Below are positions 42,852 through 51,800 of a stretch of 64,000 nucleotides of DNA, piece by piece. The first letter of the stretch is position 1. Each line of letters starts with the position of its first letter. The DNA is from SHAN690 sp038131955 (lineage in GTDB: Bacteria; Bacteroidota; Bacteroidia; Flavobacteriales_G; Salibacteraceae). Made by a program: the position numbers and the translations under genes. The notes under the pieces were generated by a model that saw nothing but the letters and a program-made list of their open reading frames with translations, searched no databases and was not told where the DNA came from. Location: NCBI GenBank assembly GCA_038131955.1, contig JAYPQK010000011.1, forward strand, positions 62,001-126,000. Reading direction: 5' to 3'.

Positions 42852-43955
42852 TCAAAGTTCTTCAATTTGACCTTGGTCCACGCGGAATTTTTTCAACGGA
42901 ACATTCTCATCCTTGAATAGATCTGGGACACGGTGCAAGTTGGCATCCGTGATGAAGATCTGTCCGAAATGATCCTCGCTGACCAACTTCATCAAGGCGG
43001 CCACGCGGTTGTCATCGAGTTTGTCGAAGATGTCATCCAAGAGCAGGATCGGTTTACGCTGTTTGAGGTCCTTGAGGTAGTCGAACTGCGCCAGGCGGAG
43101 CGCCGTAACGAAGCTTTTCTTCTGGCCTTGGCTGCCGAATTTCTTCATGGGGAAATCACCGATGGTGAACTCGAGGTCGTCTTTGTGGATACCTTGCGTG
43201 GTGTATTGGGCTCGATAATCGCGTTGACGAGCTTCACCCAACAATTCCAATAGCGGCATTTCTCTTAGTTGGCTATCGTACTTGATACTCACTTGCTCCG
43301 CACCTCCGGAGATCAATTGATAGAAGTTTGAGAAGATCGATAGGTATCCTTCTAAGAACCTGATCCGCTCTTCGTAGATGTCCATGCCCAAACCGCTGAG
43401 TTGTTCATCGAACACATCCAAACTGGTGGAATCAAACTTTCCTTCAGCCCACTGGTGCTTCAAAAGGGCATTGCGTTGCGCAAGGATGCGATTGTACTGC
43501 AATAAGATATCTAGGTAGCCCTTATTGTATTGCGAAATGATCCCATCCATGAACTTGCGACGCGTGTCGCTGCCTTCGCGGATCAGTTCACCGTCGCTGG
43601 GAGCGATCATCACCAGCGGAATGACACCGATGTGGTCGGCTAGTCGCGCATATTCCTTTTGATTGCGTTTGAAGCGCTTCTTCTCTCCGCGTTTCAGTCC
43701 ACAAAAGATTCGTTCATCCTCATCCTCGAGAACAAAGCTGCCGTCGATCACGAAGAAGTCAAGGTCATGCCGAATATTTTGGGAATCGATCGGGTTGAAA
43801 AAGCTCTTACAAAAGGCGAGGTAATAGATCGCATCGAGCATCGTGGTCTTCCCCGCTCCGTTGTTACCGAGGAAGCAATTGACCTTTTCAGCAAGCTGCA
43901 CCGAAGCATCTTCGATGTTCTTGAAATTGATGACGCTAAGCTCTTGTAGATGCAT
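42852..43955 (-). CDS. recF: DNA replication/repair protein RecF
   Basis: 367 aa. ABC/SMC-type ATPase: N-terminal LQELSVINFKNIEDASVQL, Walker A GNNGAGKTTMLDAIYYL, the QKKSFVTALRLAQFDYL signature region following FGSQG, and Walker B ILLLDDIFDKLDDNR. It loads RecA at gaps with RecO and RecR. A 7/8 -7 box (TATCTTCG) ends 4 nt before the ATG. It opens a short operon with the DUF721 gene. Confidence 0.95.
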   Translation of the reverse strand: MHLQELSVINFKNIEDASVQLAEKVNCFLGNNGAGKTTMLDAIYYLAFCKSFFNPIDSQNIRHDLDFFVIDGSFVLEDEDERIFCGLKRGEKKRFKRNQKEYARLADHIGVIPLVMIAPSDGELIREGSDTRRKFMDGIISQYNKGYLDILLQYNRILAQRNALLKHQWAEGKFDSTSLDVFDEQLSGLGMDIYEERIRFLEGYLSIFSNFYQLISGGAEQVSIKYDSQLREMPLLELLGEARQRDYRAQYTTQGIHKDDLEFTIGDFPMKKFGSQGQKKSFVTALRLAQFDYLKDLKQRKPILLLDDIFDKLDDNRVAALMKLVSEDHFGQIFITDANLHRVPDLFKDENVPLKKFRVDQGQIEEL

Positions 43956-43959
43956 GGGG

Positions 43960-43967
43960 CGAAGATA
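43960..43967 (-). promoter_or_regulatory. Candidate -7 box for recF (leaderless class)
   Basis: Minus-strand TATCTTCG (7/8 to TAnnTTTG) with 4 nt before the ATG at 43955. Confidence 0.35.
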
Positions 43968-44306
43968 GTTGACAGTCGGCAGTCGGGAGTAGGCAGTTCG
44001 CAGTGCACAGATTTGGAGTTTTAGAGTTTTAGAGTTTGCGAGTTAGGGGTTTGCTGGTTTGGGGTTGAACATCAACTCACAAACAGAGGAGCGAATGCGA
44101 CGACCCAAACCCACAAACAGAGGAGCGAATGCGACGACCCAAACCGCGCTAGGGATAGAAGCGAATACCCCACAGCGAGCATAGCGAGTGAGGAGTAGCA
44201 GGGCCCGCCCGTACCGGTCCGGACGGGAATAGCCCGACCCGAGTGATGAGCGAGGGTAGCGCCCCAAAAATTGAAGTTGCAGTTGTAGTTGAGGTTGCAG
44301 TTAGAA
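43968..44306. repeat. Intergenic repeat mosaic between recF and TPR gene
   Basis: The gap 43956-44337 has no gene. In order: 7-nt words GGCAGTC-like (43969-44010); a GAGTTTTA-type word run (44015-44065); two identical copies of a 34-bp unit (44078-44111, 44112-44145); a GC-rich structured element bounded by GCGCTA (44146-44151) and TAGCGC (44257-44262) with an internal CCCGT/ACGGG hairpin; and six TTGNAG-like hexamers (44271-44306). The structured element resembles the one at 52-129. The last hexamers feed the promoter of the TPR gene. Confidence 0.65.
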
Positions 44307-44318
44307 TGAATATATTTG
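44289..44318 (+). promoter_or_regulatory. Promoter for TPR/ribH operon built on TTGNAG hexamers
   Basis: TTG (44289-44291), a 19-nt spacer and a perfect TATATTTG (44311-44318) match the Bacteroidota promoter consensus; the ATG is 19 nt further. The TTG is supplied by the fourth of a tandem run of TTGNAG hexamers, so alternative TTG boxes occur every 6 nt. Confidence 0.6.
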
Positions 44319-44337
44319 CAGCCTCATTTTTTAAGGC

Positions 44338-45018
44338 ATGGCGAAAGATCAAGAAGAGATCATTGTTGACGTAAACGAAGTCTACTCTAAGACTGAGCAT
44401 TGGGTGGTAGAGAATCAGAAGAGCCTCAGCATTATCGTGGGAGCGATCGTGTTGATGTTGCTTTCCTTCTTTGCGTATAAGAATTTCATCCTTGCGCCAC
44501 AGGAGCAAGAGGCGAGTGAGCAGATCTGGCAAGCGCAGCAGGCTTTTGCGATCGATAGCTTGGATCGAGCCCTTTACGGTAGCGACGTAGCTTATGGATT
44601 CCTTGACATCATCGATGAATACGGGATCACTGAAACCGCCAACGTTGCACATTACTACGCTGGTATCAGCTACCTCCGACTTGGCAAATACGACGAGGCC
44701 ATCGAATACTTGGAGGACTACGATTGTCGAGACATCATGATCTGCGCTGTGGCTTACGGTGCTACAGGCGATGCCTACATGGAATTGGGAGAAGTGGACA
44801 AGGCGATCTCCTACTACAAGAGCGCCGTTGAGCACTCCGAAAATGATCTTACTACGCCTGTTTACCTTATGAAGGCAGCGCGTGCACACGAGGAAGTAGG
44901 CGACTACAGCGAGGCCCTTGACCTTTACAAGGAGATCAAGGAGAGCTACCCAAACAGCAACGAAGGGCAGCTGATCGAAAAGTTCATTGCTCGAGCTGAA
45001 GCGCTCGCAGGTGCGTAA
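44338..45018 (+). CDS. Tail-region TPR protein with single TM
   Basis: 226 aa. A cytoplasmic N-terminus (EEIIVDVNEVYSKTEHWVVENQ) precedes one TM (SLSIIVGAIVLMLLSFFAYKNFIL) and then at least three TPR-like units (VAHYYAGISYLRLGKYDEAIEYL; GDAYMELGEVDKAISYY; ARAHEEVGDYSEALDLY). The topology recalls YfgM-type ancillary factors of the Sec translocon, which is inference. Its stop overlaps the ribH start (TAATGG). Expression is driven by a strong-looking promoter upstream. Confidence 0.85.
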   Translation: MAKDQEEIIVDVNEVYSKTEHWVVENQKSLSIIVGAIVLMLLSFFAYKNFILAPQEQEASEQIWQAQQAFAIDSLDRALYGSDVAYGFLDIIDEYGITETANVAHYYAGISYLRLGKYDEAIEYLEDYDCRDIMICAVAYGATGDAYMELGEVDKAISYYKSAVEHSENDLTTPVYLMKAARAHEEVGDYSEALDLYKEIKESYPNSNEGQLIEKFIARAEALAGA

Positions 45019-45518
45019 TGGCTACGGCTAACCAAAATCTTTCTGAATTCAACGACCTTCCTAAGGTCAATCCGGAATGGCGTATTGCCGTTGTGAAATC
45101 TGAGTGGAATCACGAGATCACCGACGGACTGTATGACGGCGCCATGGATCTCTTGACCAACGCTGGTGTTTCAGGCAACAATGTTGAATCCATGACCGTT
45201 CCGGGCAGCTACGAACTTCCACTCGGAGCTCAATGGGCGATCGAAACCCTAGATGTAGACGCTGTTATCTGCTTGGGTTCAGTGGTACGTGGCGAAACCG
45301 CCCACTTCGACTATGTCTGTCAGGCCGTTTCTCAAGGCGTCAAGGACGTTTCCCTCGAAACGGGAAATCCCGTGATCTTCGGTGTGCTTACCGACGACAA
45401 TATGGATCAGGCACGTGCCCGAAGCGGCGGAAAACATGGAAACAAAGGCATCGAAGCGGCGGTTAGTGCTTTGAAGATGCTTGCTCTACGCGAATCGTTG
45501 GAGCACCGTTCTCGCTGA
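45018..45518 (+). CDS. ribH: 6,7-dimethyl-8-ribityllumazine synthase
   Basis: 166 aa, normal for RibH. Motifs: WRIAVVKSEWNHEITDGLYDGA, VPGSYELPLGAQWAIE, VICLGSVVRGETAHFDYVC (catalytic His), FGVLTDDNMDQARARSGG and KHGNKGIEAA. It makes lumazine for riboflavin in the cytoplasm as an icosahedral or pentameric complex. It overlaps the TPR gene by 1 bp. The stop TGA is followed immediately by the convergent TAA of the MazG gene. Confidence 0.95.
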   Translation: MATANQNLSEFNDLPKVNPEWRIAVVKSEWNHEITDGLYDGAMDLLTNAGVSGNNVESMTVPGSYELPLGAQWAIETLDVDAVICLGSVVRGETAHFDYVCQAVSQGVKDVSLETGNPVIFGVLTDDNMDQARARSGGKHGNKGIEAAVSALKMLALRESLEHRSR

Positions 45519-45935
45519 TTACCCCTCCAAGATCTTCTTGATATTCGGCTTGAAGTACTGATCGCTCTTCAAGACCTTCCCGTCTTCGCGGTAGATCGGC
45601 TTACCATCTTTGTCGAGCTTACTCATGTTGCTTCGTTGAATCTCCTCGAACACCTCTGCGATCTTGTATTGCATGCCATGACTCAAGATCGTACCGCAAA
45701 GGATGTAAAGCATATCACCCAGCGCATCTGCAACTTCGACCACGTCGCCATTCTCGGCGGCTTCGAGATACTCTTCATTCTCTTCGCGCATCAATTTGTA
45801 CCGAAGTAGGATGATCTTATCATCGATGTGTGCAGTCGGCTCCTCTCTGTTCTCTATTCCAAAAGCATTGTGAAAATCACGGACGTGATCGATCACCTTT
45901 GAGAGAGGTAGGTCGTGGGTGTTTTTGTCGGCCAT
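45519..45935 (-). CDS. MazG-like nucleotide pyrophosphohydrolase
   Basis: 138 aa. All-alpha NTP pyrophosphatase pattern: VRDFHNAFGIENREEPTAHIDD, LMREENEEYLEAAENGDVVEVADALGDMLYILCG, containing the ExxE12-28ExxD magnesium motif, and a C-terminal GKPIYREDGKVLKSDQYFKPNI tail typical of the phage/bacterial HAM1-MazG subgroup sometimes annotated as HisE-like. It probably hydrolyses (d)NTP derivatives. Its start is followed upstream by an AT-rich 180-bp gap before moxR. Confidence 0.87.
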   Translation of the reverse strand: MADKNTHDLPLSKVIDHVRDFHNAFGIENREEPTAHIDDKIILLRYKLMREENEEYLEAAENGDVVEVADALGDMLYILCGTILSHGMQYKIAEVFEEIQRSNMSKLDKDGKPIYREDGKVLKSDQYFKPNIKKILEG

Positions 45936-46117
45936 ATTGCTGTTAATCTATCTAAATTTAAAAAAGCCGAAATGTAACAGAACCCTAGGTTTTACAAGGC
46001 TTTCAGAGGGAATTAGTTCTTAACATTGTTTAACAGCGCATAGCCTTAAAACGGGGTCAAATGTTAGGATTTTCGCGTCGCTCAGAAGGAAAATCAACTG
46101 TTGAAAATTTGAAGGAT

Positions 46118-47116
46118 ATGGAGAACGCAACTGATATCAGGGAATTGAATGAGAAGATCGAGAAGGAAAGTGCCTTCATAGAGTTGATCAACCGAGAGAT
46201 GGACAAGGTGATCATCGGTCAGCGCTACATGATCGACCGGATGATGATCTGTCTTCTGACCAACGGCCACCTCTTATTGGAAGGTGTTCCTGGATTGGCG
46301 AAGACCTTAGCTATCAAATCTCTCGCCTCCACCATCCACGCTGATTTCAGCCGGATCCAGTTTACCCCAGACCTCTTACCTGCCGACCTCATTGGAACCC
46401 AGATCTATCAGGTGAAGAAGGATGAGTTCACGGTTCGCAAGGGACCGATCTTCGCCAACTTTGTTCTGGCAGACGAGATCAACCGCGCTCCAGCCAAAGT
46501 GCAGAGTGCACTACTCGAAGCGATGCAAGAGAAACAAGTGACCATCGGCGACGAGACCTTTATGCTACCGAAGCCGTTCTTGGTATTGGCTACTCAGAAC
46601 CCGGTGGAACAAGAAGGAACCTACCCTCTTCCTGAAGCACAAGTCGACCGTTTCATGTTGAAGGTAGTGCTCGATTATCCGAAGAAGGAAGAGGAACGCC
46701 AGATCATCCGACAGAACGTCGGTAAGACCGAATTCCCAAGCACCTCTGCCATCCTCAAGACCGAAGACATCCTGAAAGCACGCGATGTGGTTCGCGAGGT
46801 GTACATGGATGAGAAGATTGAGCAGTACATCGTCGACATTGTCTTTGCGACCCGAAACCCTGAGGAGTACGGAATGAAGAACTTCAAGGACCTCATCAAC
46901 TTCGGAGGTTCACCCCGTGCGAGCATCAACCTGGCGCTTGCGGCTAAGGCCTATGCCTTCATCAAGCGTCGTGGGTACGTGATTCCTGAAGACGTTCGTG
47001 CAGTTAGCAAGGATGTGCTGCGCCACCGAATCGGCTTGACCTACGAAGCCGAGGCGGAAAACATTACCTCTGAACACATCATTGACGAGATCCTGAATCG
47101 TGTAGAAGTGCCTTGA
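46118..47116 (+). CDS. MoxR-family AAA+ ATPase
   Basis: 332 aa from the ATG at 46118 (MENATDIRELNEKIEKE), which matches how MoxR proteins begin; an in-frame ATG at 46061 would add 19 residues of unconvincing sequence. Walker A LEGVPGLAKTLA, Walker B FVLADEINRAPAKVQSALLEAMQE, sensor LATQNPVEQEGTYPLPEAQVDRF. It is a chaperone-like ATPase that acts on VWA partners. First gene of the aerotolerance operon moxR-DUF58-X-batABCDE. Confidence 0.92.
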   Translation: MENATDIRELNEKIEKESAFIELINREMDKVIIGQRYMIDRMMICLLTNGHLLLEGVPGLAKTLAIKSLASTIHADFSRIQFTPDLLPADLIGTQIYQVKKDEFTVRKGPIFANFVLADEINRAPAKVQSALLEAMQEKQVTIGDETFMLPKPFLVLATQNPVEQEGTYPLPEAQVDRFMLKVVLDYPKKEEERQIIRQNVGKTEFPSTSAILKTEDILKARDVVREVYMDEKIEQYIVDIVFATRNPEEYGMKNFKDLINFGGSPRASINLALAAKAYAFIKRRGYVIPEDVRAVSKDVLRHRIGLTYEAEAENITSEHIIDEILNRVEVP

Positions 47117-47168
47117 TCGGAACATTGGAAACCACACCTGTGTAACCCCATCTCACTGAAACGATCAA

Positions 47169-48044
47169 ATGGAAACGTCGGAAATTCTCAAAAAGGTAAG
47201 GAAGATCGAGATCAAGACCCGAGGTCTGAGCAATCAGATCTTTTCGGGTGAATACCACTCTGCCTTCAAGGGAAGAGGTATGGCATTCAGCGAGGTGCGC
47301 GAGTACATGCCCGGCGACCCGATCCGGTCCATCGACTGGAACGTGACCGCTCGATTGAATCATCCTTATGTGAAGGTCTTCGAAGAGGAACGCGAGATCA
47401 CCATGATGCTCATCATCGACGTGAGTGCCTCTGAAAATTTCGGAACGAAGACCATGCTCAAGCGAGAGCTGATCACAGAAGTGGCTGCGGTGTTGGCCTT
47501 TTCAGCCGTGCAGAACAACGATAAGATCGGCGTCATCCTCTTCAGCGACCACGTAGAGAAGTTCATTCCGCCGAAAAAAGGAAAGACACACATCCTCAGG
47601 ATCATTAGAGAATTGATCGATTTTGAACCGGAAGGAAAAGGCACTAATCTGGAGGAAGCGCTGCGCTACTTCTCGAATGTAACCAAGAAGCGAAGCATTG
47701 CTTTCCTGATCTCGGACATGATCGACAAGAATTTTGAAAAGCCGCTTCGCATTGCGAATCAACGTCACGACCTGGTGGCTTTATTGACCAGAGACATCGC
47801 AGAAGATCACTTGCCGGATCTTGGGTTAATCCCTTTGCAAGACTTTGAAAGCGGCAAGACCATGTGGGTGGACACCTCGAATAAAGAGGTACGACTTCAC
47901 TATCAAAGGGCTCGTGAGAAAAAGCATCTGGAGACGACCGAACTGTTGCGCAAGACAGGCGTGGATTACACGGAGATGTATACCAACCGGAGCTATGTTC
48001 AACCCTTGATGCAACTCTTCAAAAAACGGGAGGCACGACGATGA
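47169..48044 (+). CDS. DUF58 domain protein
   Basis: 291 aa. EYHSAFKGRGMAFSEVREYMPGDPIRSIDWNVTARLNHPYVKVFEEERE is the DUF58 signature, followed by a VWA-like MMLIIDVSASENFGT and a second LISDMID. It is the usual partner of MoxR and binds its VWA neighbours. 52 bp after moxR; overlaps the next gene by 4 bp. Confidence 0.92.
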   Translation: METSEILKKVRKIEIKTRGLSNQIFSGEYHSAFKGRGMAFSEVREYMPGDPIRSIDWNVTARLNHPYVKVFEEEREITMMLIIDVSASENFGTKTMLKRELITEVAAVLAFSAVQNNDKIGVILFSDHVEKFIPPKKGKTHILRIIRELIDFEPEGKGTNLEEALRYFSNVTKKRSIAFLISDMIDKNFEKPLRIANQRHDLVALLTRDIAEDHLPDLGLIPLQDFESGKTMWVDTSNKEVRLHYQRAREKKHLETTELLRKTGVDYTEMYTNRSYVQPLMQLFKKREARR

Positions 48045-48994
48045 AAACTTGGTTGATTCATATCACCCTGATTGGAATGTCGATCTCAAGCTTCGCCCAA
48101 GAGCGTTCAGTGACCGTGCAGACAGACCGTGAAGAGATCATGATCGGAGAACAGATCCAGATGACCTTGACCATTCAGTCATCGGCGGCAGATACAGTCA
48201 TGTTCCCCTTGATCGGCGATACCTTACGCAAACAGGTCGAGGTACTCTCAAGGTCGAAAGTCGATACCTCATTCGAAGGTGCTCAACTCGATCAAAAGGT
48301 CCTTACTCAGTCCTTTATCTTGACCAGTTTTGACTCTGGATATTTCCCAGTAGAGCCGCTGCTCGCCACTATCAATGGCGACACCTTCGCCTCCAATCCT
48401 TTTTTGGTCGGTGTGCAAACGATGAAGATCGACACCACCAAGGGCATTGTAGACATCAAGGAGATCGAAGAGGTTCCTTTCGCATGGAAAGAGTGGATCC
48501 AAGAGAACTGGCCGTGGATGGGATTGATTATCTTGGCATTAGCACTGATCACAATGGTTTCACTCTACTTCGCCAAGGAACGCGAGAAGCCAGAGCCTGT
48601 AGCACCGAGCATTCCGACGAGACCTGCGCATGAATTGGCATTGGAGCGATTGGATAGACTTCGAGAAGAAGAGCTCTGGCAACAAGGAAAGATCAAGGAG
48701 TACTACTCCGAGCTTACGGAGATCTTGAGAGCGTTCATCGAAGATCGCTTTGCCATTCCGGCGATGGAGCAAACCACCGATGAGATCGTACAGGCTATGC
48801 GACATTATCCGGATTTCACCGATGAGAATCGCACCAAGGTCAAGCGACTCCTCTTCTTGGCTGACCTTGTGAAGTTTGCGAAGGAGAAGCCGATCGGTCA
48901 GGAGAATGAGACGCATTTTACGACTGTAGAAGAGTTTGTACGGGAATTCGTGCCGGTTGAGACGGCATTAAAAAAGGAGGATCAAGATGTCTGA
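48041..48994 (+). CDS. Bat-operon membrane protein (BatD-like beta domain, DUF4381-like)
   Basis: 317 aa. Signal peptide to ISSFAQ; a periplasmic beta domain (VTVQTDREEIMIGEQIQMTLTIQ) like the N-domain of BatD; one TM (WPWMGLIILALALITMVSLYF); and a cytoplasmic helical domain (ARPAHELALERLDRLREEELWQQGKIKEYYSELTEILRAFIEDRF) as in DUF4381 proteins. It lies between DUF58 and batA with 4- and 8-bp overlaps, so it is an integral part of the operon. Exact role unknown; probably assembles with BatA/B. Confidence 0.8.
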   Translation: MKTWLIHITLIGMSISSFAQERSVTVQTDREEIMIGEQIQMTLTIQSSAADTVMFPLIGDTLRKQVEVLSRSKVDTSFEGAQLDQKVLTQSFILTSFDSGYFPVEPLLATINGDTFASNPFLVGVQTMKIDTTKGIVDIKEIEEVPFAWKEWIQENWPWMGLIILALALITMVSLYFAKEREKPEPVAPSIPTRPAHELALERLDRLREEELWQQGKIKEYYSELTEILRAFIEDRFAIPAMEQTTDEIVQAMRHYPDFTDENRTKVKRLLFLADLVKFAKEKPIGQENETHFTTVEEFVREFVPVETALKKEDQDV

Positions 48995-49988
48995 TTGGGA
49001 ATTCGCACATATTGAGTTCCTGTGGCTCTTCGCCCTGCTCCCGTTGGTGATTGGCTGGTATATCCTCCGGTATTGGAAACGGCAACCGGTGATGGGTTAC
49101 TCCACCACTCAATTCTTAGGAAAGCAGACCGGTTGGAAGCCATATTTGGTTCATTCTCTGTTTGTGCTTCGACTCTTGGCTATCAGTTTGCTCATTGTAG
49201 CCATGGCTCGTCCACAGAGCAGTTCGAGTTGGCAGGACGTGAAAACAGAAGGAATTGACATTGTCATTGCGATGGACATTTCCGGTTCCATGCTGGCTAG
49301 GGACTTTGATCCGGACCGACTGGAGGCGTCGAAGAATGTAGCGGCGGAGTTCATCCGAAATCGCCCGAATGACCGAATTGGTCTAGTGGTGTACAGTGGT
49401 GAAAGCTTTACACAGTGTCCCTTGACCACGGATCACGATAAGTTGATCAACCTGTTCGACGAACTCAAGAACGGCATGATCAAGGATGGAACGGCCATTG
49501 GAATGGGACTGGCTAATGCGGTGAATCGATTGAAGGATTCCGACGCTAAAAGCAAGGTGGTCATTCTCTTGACAGACGGGGAAAACAATGTGGGTTCGAT
49601 TCCGCCGATCACCGCTGCTGAGATCGCGGCCACCTTTGGTGTGAAGGTGTATACGATCGGTGTCGGAACTAAAGGTCAGGCGCCGATGCCGGTGTCCGAC
49701 ATGTTTGGTCGTCGACGCTATCAAATGATGGACGTGAACATTGACGAAGAAACACTGGAAGAGATCGCCGACCTCACTGGAGGTAGCTATTTCCGTGCGA
49801 CCGATGAGAAATCCTTAGCTCAGATCTATGCGCAGATCGACAACATTGAAAAGACCATCATTGAAGAAACTCAATACGAGAAAAAGTACGAGGAATTCTT
49901 CCCCATCGCCTTGGCAGCCTTAGGGTTGTTACTGTTGGAGGTCTTACTACGCCGAACCCTTTTCACCAATGCCATTGCCGATGTTTAG
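48987..49988 (+). CDS. batA: VWA-domain protein BatA
   Basis: 333 aa. Two N-terminal hydrophobic segments (FLWLFALLPLVIGWYIL; SLFVLRLLAISLLIVAMA) precede a von Willebrand A domain with MIDAS motif AMDISGSMLARD and TDGENNVGSIPP, and a C-terminal TM (FPIALAALGLLLLEVLL). The MIDAS DxSxS is intact. Envelope protein of the Bacteroides aerotolerance operon; MoxR-dependent activation is expected. Overlaps batB. Confidence 0.9.
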   Translation: MSDWEFAHIEFLWLFALLPLVIGWYILRYWKRQPVMGYSTTQFLGKQTGWKPYLVHSLFVLRLLAISLLIVAMARPQSSSSWQDVKTEGIDIVIAMDISGSMLARDFDPDRLEASKNVAAEFIRNRPNDRIGLVVYSGESFTQCPLTTDHDKLINLFDELKNGMIKDGTAIGMGLANAVNRLKDSDAKSKVVILLTDGENNVGSIPPITAAEIAATFGVKVYTIGVGTKGQAPMPVSDMFGRRRYQMMDVNIDEETLEEIADLTGGSYFRATDEKSLAQIYAQIDNIEKTIIEETQYEKKYEEFFPIALAALGLLLLEVLLRRTLFTNAIADV

Positions 49989-51015
49989 GTTCGAACATCC
50001 ATACCTGCTTTACGCGCTGGCCATCGTGCCCTTGCTTTGGTTGATCCAGATCTGGGTACAGCAAAGGAGAAAGAGAAAACTATCGGCCGTGATCGACCCA
50101 ACTCTGCGCGAGCGATTGATTCCGATGGCGAGTAACGCGAAGGTGTGGTTAAAGCTCTCGGTCTACAGTTTAGCACTCACCATTTTGATCTTGGCCATCG
50201 CCAATCCACAGTTTGGTTCGAAAACCGAGGAGGTGAAGCGCAAGGGAATCGACGTTATGATCGCTTTGGACATCTCGAACAGTATGCTTGCGGAAGACCT
50301 CAGTCCGAATCGCTTGGAACGAGCCAAACGAAGCATCGAAGAGTTATTGGGATACCTGAAAAGCGACCGAATCGGCATCGTGGTCTTCGCTGGCGAAGCC
50401 TTTGTTCAGTTGCCTATCACTACCGACTATTCCGCGGCCAAGCTCTTTTTGAGGAACATCGAGAGCGAATTGATCACGACCCAGGGTACCGACATTGGAA
50501 ACGCTATTGAACTCTGCATGAACTCCTTTGATCTGGAGAGTCCGACGTCCAAGGCCATTATCGTGATTTCTGACGGTGAGAACCATGAGGAAGCAGCCAT
50601 TCAAGCCGCCGAGGAAGCCAAAGCAACTGGAGTGATCATCCATTCGATAGGAATGGGATCGAAAGAAGGAGCTCCTATTCCGATCTATCAAGGAGGACGT
50701 CGCGTTGGATTCAAGCAAAGTCAAGACGGTTCGACGGTGGTCACCAAACTCAACGAGCAGATGTTGGCCGAGATAGCGAACTCGACGGATGGTGTTTTTA
50801 TTCGAGCCACCAATGGAGAGAGCGGCATGCGCTACATCTTCGATGAGATCGAACGCCTGGAGAAAGTAGAGATCGGAACCAAGGTGTATACCGACTATGA
50901 AGATCGCTTCCAGTACTTGCTCTTACCCGCCATCTTACTTCTCCTCATCGAGTTAATAATTCCAAACACCAAATCACTCTGGTGGGAAAAACTGTTTGAT
51001 TCGCAGAAGGCATGA
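49981..51015 (+). CDS. batB: VWA-domain protein BatB
   Basis: 344 aa from the ATG at 49981 (MFRFEHPYLLYALAIVPLLWLIQIW); a start four codons earlier is possible. Paralogue of BatA: MIDAS ALDISNSMLAEDLSPNRL and SDGENHEEAA, with C-terminal TM (LLLPAILLLLIELIIP). Starts inside batA and overlaps batC by 4 bp. BatA and BatB probably form a membrane complex. Confidence 0.9.
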   Translation: MFRFEHPYLLYALAIVPLLWLIQIWVQQRRKRKLSAVIDPTLRERLIPMASNAKVWLKLSVYSLALTILILAIANPQFGSKTEEVKRKGIDVMIALDISNSMLAEDLSPNRLERAKRSIEELLGYLKSDRIGIVVFAGEAFVQLPITTDYSAAKLFLRNIESELITTQGTDIGNAIELCMNSFDLESPTSKAIIVISDGENHEEAAIQAAEEAKATGVIIHSIGMGSKEGAPIPIYQGGRRVGFKQSQDGSTVVTKLNEQMLAEIANSTDGVFIRATNGESGMRYIFDEIERLEKVEIGTKVYTDYEDRFQYLLLPAILLLLIELIIPNTKSLWWEKLFDSQKA

Positions 51016-51800
51016 GAAGTCTATTGATCATACTACTCGGAATTCTTCCTTTTTTGGCGACAGCGCAAGGGAAGCTGGAGCTGTATCGCGGAAATCAAGC
51101 CTACCTGGACGGTGATCTGCAAGAAGCTGAGAATCAATACCGATCCTCATTGAACGAAGCTCCCGGTCAATTTGAAGGAACTTTCAACCTCGGCAATACC
51201 TACTATCGAAAGCAGGATCTATCTAATGCGAATTCGCACTACCAACAGGCTATCGAATCTGAATCTGATCCGATCAAGAAGGCTCGTGCGTACCATAACA
51301 TGGGCAACTCCCTCTTACAGAACAGTAAGATCGACGAGTCTATAGAAGCATACAAGAACGCCCTTCGGCTAAATCCATCGGACGACGAAACTCGCTACAA
51401 CCTAGCGTATGCCCAGCGCATGAAGCGGAAGCAAGAACAACAGGAACAACAGCAGCAACAGCAAGAGAACCAGAGCGAGGAGAACCAAGAGGAAAACGAA
51501 GAGCAGAATAAGAGCGAGAATCAGAACGAGAGCGAAGACAATCAGGACCAGGAGGGCGAGGATCAGCAGAACAAGAATCAGGACGAGAGCGAGGGCGATG
51601 AGAAAGAGGATCAAAAACCTGAACCGAAGGATGGTGAGCAGGACGAAGAAGGCAAGGAGCAAAAGAAGCCCCGTCCTATAGAACTTTCACCACGTGAGGC
51701 TGAGCAGTTGCTCGAGGCCGCTAAGAATGAGGATGAGCAAACATTAATGGGATTGCGAAAGCAAAAAGGTTCCGATCGAAAAATTGAGAAGGACTGGTGA
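51012..51800 (+). CDS. batC: TPR protein BatC with Q/E-rich acidic tail
   Basis: 262 aa. Signal peptide (LLGILPFLATAQ), then TPR units (GNQAYLDGDLQEAENQYRSS; FNLGNTYYRKQDLSNANSHY; YHNMGNSLLQNSKIDESIEAY). From ~residue 138 onward comes a ~75-residue stretch of almost only Q, E, N, K, D and S, then a conserved end (PIELSPREAEQLLEAAKNEDEQTL). The low-complexity acidic linker is typical of BatC. Overlaps batB and batD by 4 bp. Confidence 0.9.
   Translation: MRSLLIILLGILPFLATAQGKLELYRGNQAYLDGDLQEAENQYRSSLNEAPGQFEGTFNLGNTYYRKQDLSNANSHYQQAIESESDPIKKARAYHNMGNSLLQNSKIDESIEAYKNALRLNPSDDETRYNLAYAQRMKRKQEQQEQQQQQQENQSEENQEENEEQNKSENQNESEDNQDQEGEDQQNKNQDESEGDEKEDQKPEPKDGEQDEEGKEQKKPRPIELSPREAEQLLEAAKNEDEQTLMGLRKQKGSDRKIEKDW

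Noticed and set aside
44078..44145. Possible CRISPR array
   Set aside because: Two directly abutting 34-bp copies with no spacer and no cas gene; a tandem duplication.
44149..44889. 246-codon minus-strand frame including the repeat region
   Set aside because: Antisense to the TPR gene and reads through the structured element; no recognisable domain.
51402..51662. Leucine-rich minus-strand frame of 86 codons
   Set aside because: Complement of the Q/E-rich BatC linker, a compositional artefact.
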